A stretch of DNA of 64,000 bases from Moesziomyces globuligerus (lineage: Eukaryota; Basidiomycota; Ustilaginomycetes; Ustilaginales; Ustilaginaceae), in NCBI GenBank assembly GCA_030849465.1, contig JARVLF010000016.1:1178001-1242000 (forward strand). The letters run 5' to 3'. Shown here piece after piece: positions 49,529 through 57,338 of the stretch (its first letter is position 1; every line of letters starts with the position of its first letter). The notes beneath the pieces are model-generated. The model was not told the DNA's origin, did not search any database, and saw only the letters and a program-made list of their open reading frames with translations. Both the position numbers and the translations under genes were made by a program.

Positions 49529-50476
49529 ATGACGAGGATCCTGGACATGGAGCGGGCGTCTGGGCATGGCACTCCCGTGTACGTGACGGTGTGGGACTTG
49601 ACGCCGGCATCGGTGTGGGCGAGCGCAGCGCGCGGGATGGGGCTCGGCATCTTCCATACAAACGTATGGCTGCCGGATCTGTCGGTCGAGTGGGCCTTTG
49701 GCGGACATGGGTATCGCGATGTGAGCGGCGTCTTTTCGCTCCCCCGCGATCCGGTCGTGCTCGACGCTGTTCACCAACGCGTTTCGGCCACCGCACATCC
49801 GGATCCGCTGTTGGCCGAAAAGCCAAACACCCTCGATGGTCTCTCGTGGTTGGGCCCCGAACAGATCCCCGCGCCAGGCGCACCGCCATTGCCAGCAGCA
49901 AGGTACATGGGAGCCTACTTCATCGGCTATGCGGGCAACGCTTCTTCAGAACAAGCGAGCGAGCAGCCCTGGATCGCGGCACAGACTGGCAAGATGGCCT
50001 TCCGCGAACCGGACGCCTTGGTCGAACCGTACTTTGTCCGTGCTGCTGCCGTCCTCGCTCAAGCGGCAGAGAAATCGAGAGTTCAGGGCGACACATCGTC
50101 AAGCGACGACCGGAGTAGCGCCGGGAAGCGTCATCCACGCCACCGAGGCGCACGACTCGCTTCGATAGCCCACGTGCAGGCAACCATGCAGCAGCTGCGC
50201 AAGGATCCCGAATGGATGGGCCCGACGTACGATCTCGTCGCGCACAACTGCAATCACTTTGCCGATATGGTCTGCACGCGCCTCACGGGCGCCCGTCTCC
50301 CCGCCTGGATCAACCGCACCGCCTCGTTCGGAAGCAACCTCCTCTGGGCCATCCCCAAGTCCATCCTCGACATCGACACTCGCATCCCTCTCGAAGACAG
50401 CGACCTCGTCCCCGACCCGGACGACTCGATAGACTCCACTCTAGACGCAGACCATCATAAAGATACAACACGATGA
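49529..50476 (+). CDS. PPPDE/DeSI-type (deSUMOylase-like) cysteine protease
   Basis: The protein has 315 residues from the ATG at 49529; a second ATG six codons later is possible. Family: PPPDE putative peptidases, whose characterised members (DeSI) cleave SUMO or ubiquitin-type conjugates using a His/Cys pair. Here the His is in GIFHTNVW (residue 43) within the first conserved block (VYVTVWDL and the downstream VEWAFGGHGY), and the nucleophile is in LVAHNCNHFAD (Cys241). Between them lies an unusually long insert (about residues 75-215) containing YMGAYFIGYAGN and a Ser/Asp-rich stretch; DeSI enzymes themselves are usually about 170-190 residues. The C-terminal tail is acidic. Cytoplasmic or nuclear location cannot be decided. 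Convergent with KRE33, with only 79 bp between the stops. Confidence 0.85.
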   Translation: MTRILDMERASGHGTPVYVTVWDLTPASVWASAARGMGLGIFHTNVWLPDLSVEWAFGGHGYRDVSGVFSLPRDPVVLDAVHQRVSATAHPDPLLAEKPNTLDGLSWLGPEQIPAPGAPPLPAARYMGAYFIGYAGNASSEQASEQPWIAAQTGKMAFREPDALVEPYFVRAAAVLAQAAEKSRVQGDTSSSDDRSSAGKRHPRHRGARLASIAHVQATMQQLRKDPEWMGPTYDLVAHNCNHFADMVCTRLTGARLPAWINRTASFGSNLLWAIPKSILDIDTRIPLEDSDLVPDPDDSIDSTLDADHHKDTTR

Positions 50477-50555
50477 TATATCACGCGCTAAGCCATCGAC
50501 TTGGTATGTGGTATGGATTTCCAACACGTGCGGAGACTGAAGGGGACGGGAGTTT
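50477..50555. other. 79-bp convergent gap
   Basis: The DeSI-like (+) and KRE33 (-) stop codons are only 79 bp apart, so their 3' untranslated regions almost certainly overlap as sense and antisense transcripts. Confidence 0.7.
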
Positions 50556-53500
50556 TCAACGGCGCTTCTGCTTCTTGGCCTTTGCGGACTTCTTGTCCTT
50601 GGCCTTGTTGGCGTCGGGCTTGTCCGTGTCGTCGCTGGCCCGCTTGGTGCCCTTGACCGAGACGGTCGAGTTGAAGCCGGCGAGGTCCTTGCCGCCGCTC
50701 CTGCGGAGGCGGCTGGCCACCTCGGCCTCGGCCTGGCTCCAGTCGGTGCCGTCGACGCCGTCGTCCTTGATGGCGTACTTGCCGAGGTCCATCTCGTCGA
50801 TCAGCTTCTGCTTGGCCGCACGCAGCTCTTCGTCATCCTCGTCATCCTCGTCGTCGTCGCTCTCCTTCTCGTCCTCGTCCTGCTCATCGTCGTTGTCGGT
50901 GTCGAGCTCGCCTTGGGCCTGGCCGCGTTTGTGTTCGGCGAGGAAGTCACGACCTGCCTCGCGGAGTTCCGAGTTGAGATCACCGCCGAGAGCCTGCCAG
51001 TCCTGACCCTCGGCTTGGCCAGCAGCCTTCTTGCGAAGCGGCGCACGCGCGTCGAGGCCGCCGCCGAGCTCGGGCATGGACTGAGCGATCTGCTTCTTCT
51101 CGACCTTGCGGAGGCTCTTTACGAGCAGACGGACCGTCTTTACAAAGAGCGCGAGCGCCTGCTGGAGCGGCAGTCTGAGTTCGGCGGTGATCTCGTCGGG
51201 CGTCTTCCTCTGCAGACCGATGGCCAGCAGCAGCGACGACTGGAGGCCAGACAGACGCAGCTCCTCCTCCTCTTCGGGTGCATCGATGGCCGACGCAGCC
51301 GCCTCGTCCTCGCGAACCGCACGCAGACGGTTGCCAAAGTACAGCGCACCCAGCGTCGGCATGAGATCCAACACCACCGAGAGCTCCACCATGTTGTTCG
51401 CGTACGACTCGAGCCGTTTCATGTCAAACGGCGTCAAGAGCGTCCTCAGCTCGGCCGCTCCCAACGCCCGCTCTGCTTCCGACGTGACCTCGCCCTCGCT
51501 TTCGCCGAGCTTGGCTCCCTGCGTCGCTGCTTCGAGCACAGTGAGCGCCGTGACGGTGGCGAATTCGCGGAAGCGGTACGAGAGCAGCGAGACGAAGCGC
51601 TTTCGGAAGTCGGCCGCCAGTGCACCGAGCCACGCCGAGCCCGTGGTCGAGGTCGAGGTATCGAGCGCCTTGAGCTGCACAGTGGTGTATTCGCCCGTGA
51701 GGTCGTTGGCGATCTGACGCACCCAGAGCGGCGTGTAGCCGGCCTTTTTCCAAAACTTGAACAACTGCGGCGTCAGCCCATAGCTCACACCGAGCCAGTC
51801 GAGCTGTTCGGGTCTACGTTCGGACAAACGCTGGAGGAGCGCGGGCATGCGCGAAGCATCTCGCACGCGGATCTCATCGCCCTGCAACAGACTCGTCTCC
51901 TTGGAGATCTTGCGGTCGCGGACCGCGGCGAACGTCTCTCCGTCGTCTAGATCGTCGCGCACGTTGTCGAGGTCGAGCAGCTGACCGCTGTAGAACGCCT
52001 CGAGCGCCTGCAGCGCGCGGGCGCCGTAGCCCATGCGTGCGTAGTCGGGATGCACAGCGATGCGCACCACGCGCGCGCCCGAGAGCGAGGCGAAATCCGC
52101 ATCCTGGAACTGCTGCGCCACGAGCCAAGGGATCAGATCTCCCGCCTCGCGCGTGCCGCGGCTGAGACTGTTGAGCACCGCCCCACGGCTGATGTTGCCC
52201 TCCAACGCCACCTGCACGACGCAGAGCGGCTCGGGCAGTCCACCCTCGCCGGGCTTCATCGGCGCCAGCAGCACAAAGAGCCGGTGACCGGGCGCATCGC
52301 TCATGAGCTGGAGGTCGTTGGGCGAGTTCTTGTAGTGGCTCGCCACGTACAGCGCCATCATGCGCTGGAGGAAGAGCTCCGAGGCCGGATGGTAGCTGAA
52401 GAGCGCATCGCGGTTGACCATGTACAGATCGCACGACGACGGATGCGGGCAGCCCTTGGCCTTGAGCGCTGCCGACGAGAGGCGCGTGAGCGAGGCGTCG
52501 AGACACAGCATCTGGTGCAGCCACGACTCGATGTGGTCGCCGCGCGAATAGCGGATGGGCTCCTTGAGCTCGACCTCCTTGAGCGAGCGCGCTGCGAGCG
52601 CAGCACCCGCCGCACGGCCGGTATTGAGACTCCCCTTGCCCTCCTTACCGGCCGCCTTGCTCGACGACGCAGCACCATCGTCCGCAGAGCCACTGGCGAT
52701 GCCGCGGGCATTATCGCGGAGCTGCTGAATCAGCTTGAGCGAGAGACTGCGGCCGGTACCTTCGTAGCCGTTGATGGTGGAGGAGAGGAAGACGAGGTAG
52801 GGCCCCATGAGGTTGCGGACGAGCGGGAGCGGGATGGCGGCGGCCTCGTCGATGACGACGAGCTCGGCCTGGCCGAGCACCTGGTGGTCCTGGGGCTGGA
52901 TGTACTGGATGGTCTGGCGGTGGCCGCGGAAGATGTTGACGCGCACCACGACGTCCTTCCACTCGCCCGTGCCGCGCTGGAGGTCCCAGTCGGCGACCTC
53001 ATCGTAGCCGAGCGCATCGAGACCCTTGAAGACGAACTCGAAGAGCGTCTTGAGGTTCTCGGGGCTGGGCGAGGTGACAAAGATGTTGCTGTAGCCGTGC
53101 GCGACGGCGGCGGCGATGCAGAGACCCAGCGCGGCCGACTTGCCGCGGCCACGCGCCGCCGTGAGTGCGACTGTGGTGGAGAGCGAGGAGCTGGCGAGGA
53201 TGTCGAGGATGGTGAGCACGGCCTTGGCCTGGTCGAGCGTCTTGGCGTGGCGGACGACCTCGCCGACGACCTTGGTCTCGCGCACCTGGTCCTTGAGCTC
53301 GGCGAGCTCCTCTTCGGCCTCGACGCGCTCCTTGCCCTTACGGACGGTCGAGCCGACACCGGTGCCTGCGCCTGTGCTCGTCTCGGGGAGCGGCTTGATG
53401 TCCTTGCCCCTGCTGAGGGGGAGGACGTTGAGTTCGTCGTCGAGCAGGAGCGTGTCCTGGTTGGCGCCGAGGGAGAGGAGGAAGCGCTCGTTGAAGCGGG

Positions 53501-54041
53501 CGACGGGGTCGTCGTCCGAGGCGTTGGAGCGGTAGCTGCGGTGAACGTCCATGCCGAGCGAGTAGAGCTGCCTCAAGCTCGACATGGTCTTGAGCAGGAG
53601 GATGACGACACCGCCACCCTCGACGGTCTCGATGGTGCGTGCGAGCATGTTGGGAGTGACCGCCTCAAAGTCCTGGAGGATGAGCATGCCGTAGGTCTGA
53701 CCGAGGATCTTGGGCGTATCCTTGTAGTAGCAGTAGCGGATGTCTGTGAGGCTGACAAAGAGCTCGAAGGGGTCGCCCTCGCCCTTTTCGCGGACGCCGC
53801 GCTTGATGTCGTTTTTGATCTTCTGCTCGCGCTTCTTGCGGTGGGTGGTGAAGCCGAGATCCTTCTTGTAGCACCAGAGCACGTTGGGACGCGACTGGAC
53901 GCGGGACTGGGAGAGGAGGAAGTGCATGTTGACCACCTGGTCCTTGCCCTTGTCGCCGACGATGACAAAGAAGGAGCGATGGTTGAGCGCGACATTGTTG
54001 CGGATGAGGGTGGGGATGCGTGGGTCGAGCTGCTTCCTCAT
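50556..54041 (-). CDS. KRE33: RNA cytidine acetyltransferase KRE33/NAT10
   Basis: The protein has 1,161 residues from the ATG at 54041; yeast Kre33 has about 1,056. It begins RKQLDPRIPTLIRNNVALNH and SFFVIVGDKGKDQVVN, the family N-terminus. Then come the helicase-like ATPase with its Walker A loop (AARGRGKSAALGL, about 294) and a DEAAAIPLPLVRNLMGPY block, the GNAT acetyltransferase with VRIAVHPDYARMGYGARALQ (about 660), and the C-terminal RNA-binding part. The tail has an acidic stretch and a Lys-rich end (DKSAKAKKQKRR), suiting nucleolar location. Function: ATP-dependent N4-acetylation of cytidines in 18S rRNA, and with an adaptor in tRNAs, during small-subunit assembly. All signature motifs are intact and no coding intron is visible. 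Confidence 0.96.
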   Translation of the reverse strand: MRKQLDPRIPTLIRNNVALNHRSFFVIVGDKGKDQVVNMHFLLSQSRVQSRPNVLWCYKKDLGFTTHRKKREQKIKNDIKRGVREKGEGDPFELFVSLTDIRYCYYKDTPKILGQTYGMLILQDFEAVTPNMLARTIETVEGGGVVILLLKTMSSLRQLYSLGMDVHRSYRSNASDDDPVARFNERFLLSLGANQDTLLLDDELNVLPLSRGKDIKPLPETSTGAGTGVGSTVRKGKERVEAEEELAELKDQVRETKVVGEVVRHAKTLDQAKAVLTILDILASSSLSTTVALTAARGRGKSAALGLCIAAAVAHGYSNIFVTSPSPENLKTLFEFVFKGLDALGYDEVADWDLQRGTGEWKDVVVRVNIFRGHRQTIQYIQPQDHQVLGQAELVVIDEAAAIPLPLVRNLMGPYLVFLSSTINGYEGTGRSLSLKLIQQLRDNARGIASGSADDGAASSSKAAGKEGKGSLNTGRAAGAALAARSLKEVELKEPIRYSRGDHIESWLHQMLCLDASLTRLSSAALKAKGCPHPSSCDLYMVNRDALFSYHPASELFLQRMMALYVASHYKNSPNDLQLMSDAPGHRLFVLLAPMKPGEGGLPEPLCVVQVALEGNISRGAVLNSLSRGTREAGDLIPWLVAQQFQDADFASLSGARVVRIAVHPDYARMGYGARALQALEAFYSGQLLDLDNVRDDLDDGETFAAVRDRKISKETSLLQGDEIRVRDASRMPALLQRLSERRPEQLDWLGVSYGLTPQLFKFWKKAGYTPLWVRQIANDLTGEYTTVQLKALDTSTSTTGSAWLGALAADFRKRFVSLLSYRFREFATVTALTVLEAATQGAKLGESEGEVTSEAERALGAAELRTLLTPFDMKRLESYANNMVELSVVLDLMPTLGALYFGNRLRAVREDEAAASAIDAPEEEEELRLSGLQSSLLLAIGLQRKTPDEITAELRLPLQQALALFVKTVRLLVKSLRKVEKKQIAQSMPELGGGLDARAPLRKKAAGQAEGQDWQALGGDLNSELREAGRDFLAEHKRGQAQGELDTDNDDEQDEDEKESDDDEDDEDDEELRAAKQKLIDEMDLGKYAIKDDGVDGTDWSQAEAEVASRLRRSGGKDLAGFNSTVSVKGTKRASDDTDKPDANKAKDKKSAKAKKQKRR

Positions 54042-55822
54042 GGTGGCTGAGGTGGAAGGCGCCTCAGCGAGCCTTCACGCGATCGGACTGGGTGTGCAGA
54101 GGATGCGAAAGGATCTGTGCGGAAGTGGAAGTGAAGATGATGAAAGGCAGATGGAGGGAGGATGATGCTGTCTCCAGACAGGCAAGAGGCGTGGTCAAGC
54201 AGCATCACAAAGTCGCACCTCCGCTGCCTTTTCTTCTTGTCAGGGTTTGCTTGAAATTTTCTTGAGCCTCGCGCCAACGCAAAGATGGTGCGACTCCCGA
54301 GAAAAGTGCCAGCCACCGAGCGAGATGGTCAAAATGTGGAGAGCGCAGGTTTAATGGAAAGTGTTATCGGCATTCCTCTAACAAGATGCTGTGGAGCTCA
54401 AAGTCTAACAGCTTGAGCTACATTTTCACGGCTGGCTCGGAAGCAAGACGCCGCGGATTTGATTCCGAAACCGACGTGGCGGAGAGCTGGCGCGCTTCGG
54501 CAACTTTTTTCTTTTCCTATTCGGTTAAGTCTAATTATGGTTAGCGCCGGTCGAGAGCGTGGCCCTTGCAGGCGAATTCGCGCCAAAGGTGAGGCTCTCG
54601 AACTACACCGAACCAAGTCGGGACGAATCGATTGCCACGGGAAAGAGCGACTTTGACAACCAAGACCTTGCAACGTGTGAGGCAGCGGTTGCGGGGATTT
54701 GCATGGGCTCACGCACGCAAGCGCACACGCGCACACGCATTGAGCCTACGGTGCGATCTTGCATCGGCCCCTGCTGCGTGGTCGAGGGGGTGGGCTTGTG
54801 GTCTTGTGGATTTGCAGCAGGTTGCTTTTTTGGGCGCTGGTGTGCAACGGGCCAAGGAAGCAGATTGGGCTGCATGCACGCATCTGCAAGTGTGCAAGCG
54901 CCTTCCAACCCCCCAGCGCGTACAGCCGGCGCTTGGCAAACGAACGATGCCGATGGATCGAGACAAGGGCGTGCAGCGAAGGCGCGTAGAGTCGATCCAA
55001 CGGAACCAACAACGTGCCGAGCTAGCCGGAGCAGGGTGGCAGGTACGGGTGCTGTGGACGGGGCTCGCGAGCGGGAGAAAAAGACGCCGAAGCGAAGACG
55101 GGCGAATGCACGCGAAGGCTCGAGGTCGAGACCACGGCGCGCTCGGATGGCAATGCGAGTCGCGAGCCGGAGCGACTTTGCATTTGCGCTCAAGCCAAGA
55201 GGGAGTTGAGAGCTCTCCCGAAGCAGGCTTTTCCGACACCGAGGCGTAAGCGAAGCCAGACGCGAGACCGCGCTTGTGTGAGAGCGTGGCCAGGCGCACG
55301 CATGTCTCTACTGTCCCGCTGTCCCACGTCCCTTGTGCAATGTGTGAATGCGGCACAGCGCCAACCTCGCAAGCACATGTTGATCGGAAGCAGGCGCGTC
55401 AGGGCCGAGAACCCGGCTGGAAGTCGTGGTCCGTATCGTGATCGCAACTGGCTGGACGGACGTCTGGTGTGCGTGCGGTGCAGGTGATGGTGCCGTGCCG
55501 GATACTGTAGTGTGGCATGTGCTCGGTGCGGCAAAGGCTCGTGGTCAACGGCGCGTAAAAAAAAGGGATGGACCCCGCTTTTCCGACCGCCTGAGTCCGA
55601 GTTGTTTTTTCTTTACATTTTTTTAAAGCGCGATTTGCTTGGCGTCGAGCCTCCGAGCTTTCATACAGAAGCCTCGTGGAGCTACAGCACAGTAGCTAGC
55701 CGGCCTCGCACCACACGACGGCGACTTTGACAGCTGCTCTGCACGCACGCCCAGCCACATGTCAACGACTCGTGCCGTCGGCGTGGGGCTTGCGGTTGCC
55801 AGGTAGGCTTGGTTGCAACGAT

Positions 55823-55858
55823 GCTGGCCCTGCCGCTGGCCCTGTGGCTGGCCCTGTG
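55823..55858 (+). repeat. Three 12-bp units GCTGGCCCTGTG
   Basis: Units at 55823, 55835 and 55847; the last two are exact and the first ends CC instead of TG. A fourth, partial unit follows. Intergenic. Confidence 0.85.
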
Positions 55859-56301
55859 GCTGGCCACAAAGGCGGCTCGGCATGGGCCGCGTGACTCCGC
55901 GGCCGACAGCGATGGTGCGTCTTGGAGAGCATGGCGCACGTCAAGAGATTGCGTTGGTTGAAACAATCCCACGGCGCTGACTGGCGATTTGGTGTTGCGG
56001 TCAGCCGCTGCAACCGCTGATCCGGACCGGGATCGCAAGCGAGTCAGCTGGCTCTTCCGCGCTTTGCTTTTGCTTTTGCTTTTTCGATTTCTTTTCCTTT
56101 TTCCTGCATGCGCTGTCAGGCTAGGCTTACAGTACACGGCCACCACGCGCGAAAGAGCTCTTTTCCGATGTATTTTTTATTTTGGATTTTGGCAACGTTG
56201 CCTTGGGTTGAGTCGAGTCGAGGGCGGCCGAGGACCCTCAAAATTCGATCCAATTCCGAACGGGGCCTGTTGGCAGCGGCTCTGCATCGATCTGCATCGA
56301 T

Positions 56302-56380
56302 CTTGCTGGTGCTGCTGCTGCTGCTGGTGCTGCTGCTGCTGCAGGCTCTGCTGTCTCAGGCTCTGCTGTCTCAGGCTTCG
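56302..56380 (+). repeat. CTG-rich and GGCTCTGCTGTCTCA repeats
   Basis: Runs of CTG are followed by two consecutive copies of a 15-base unit, GGCTCTGCTGTCTCA. The segment lies about 1 kb upstream of the methyltransferase ATG and does not form a credible gene. Confidence 0.7.
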
Positions 56381-57338
56381 AGTTCGAGTTGGAGCTCTGG
56401 CTCATGGCTCGGCTCGTGGCTCAGCTCATGGCTCGGTGCCTGTCTTGGTCTCGCTCTCTTCCGCTCTGTCTCGGCCTGGCGCGCAGCATCCGTGCAGACA
56501 GCTCTCAACTCCATGGCTTACAGTACCGCCAAAGACAGTCCCGTCCACGCTACACTACCCTACATTGCTCGATCCACACGATCCCCACCTCCCCGCCTGC
56601 CTCTGCCTCTCTTCGCTCCCTCCTCACTCTCTCCGCCGCCCAAGCCAAGCCAAGCGACGCTCAGCTCCCTCCCCCATCCCCATCGCACTCCTTTGCGCCT
56701 ACTCGTTCCACACGTTTCTCTTTTCCTCCATCTTCTACACTCTTTGCTTTTCTTTCTCCCTCCCACTCTTCCATTTCCAATCGTTCTCTCTGAGCGTACG
56801 GTGCCGACTTCCGAGCTGTGCATCGCCCGGACCAGCTCTGCTTCCATCGACTCCTACCACCGCGCTTCATATCCTCTTACGTGCCCGCTCTTCATCTTCT
56901 GCACGCCCATCCCATCTCCGCGGCCCCCGCACTTCAGTCTCTCGCATCGCACTTGAGCGTCATCTCTGCACCCACTCGCCGACCTCGCCCCTTGGCACGC
57001 ACTGCCATCGCTCAACAGCTTCGCATCCCGCGCCAGCCACTCGATTCACCTCGCGCACCACTCTGACATCTTCCATCAACTCGCAGCACATCACTCGCGT
57101 CGAGCTTGGCGCGGTCCGGGCGCCCAACTTGTTCATCAACGCTGCGCGTCCGCCTTTGTGCTAAATGCCTTTCACCACGCGCCCGTGACGCTCACTCCCA
57201 CCTCCGCTGCACTTTGGCCTGCATCCACTCCTGTCGCCGTGCATCAACACGTCCCACATCACCCACACCCACGCCGTCAGCCCCTCTTCCGCCCCGTCGG
57301 CCAGCCCTGGCTGTCTGCTCGCTCGTCCCTCGCGCAGC

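Larger units (their letters stand above)
54042..57338. promoter_or_regulatory. 3.3-kb divergent region, KRE33 and SABATH genes
   Basis: No open frame is convincing. The region contains three TACTGTA/TACAGTA heptamers (55503, 56128, 56519), a 12-bp repeat at 55823-55858, and a CTG-rich stretch at 56300-56440. From about 56550 to 57338 the plus strand is strongly C/T-rich, as expected of a long leader for the methyltransferase gene. A 282-codon plus-strand frame (56108-56956) is C/T-repeat sequence rather than a gene. Confidence 0.55.

Noticed and set aside
52050..54050. 666-codon plus-strand frame antisense to KRE33
   Set aside because: It mirrors a highly conserved gene; high Asp, Val and Leu content reflects antisense of C-ending codons.
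54360..54570. Possible tRNA-like sequence
   Set aside because: A string resembling a B box is present, but no cloverleaf with acceptor and anticodon arms could be built by eye.
56108..56956. 282-codon plus-strand frame upstream of the SABATH gene
   Set aside because: Composed of CTG and C/T-rich repeats that translate to Leu/Ser/Pro runs; better explained as leader sequence.
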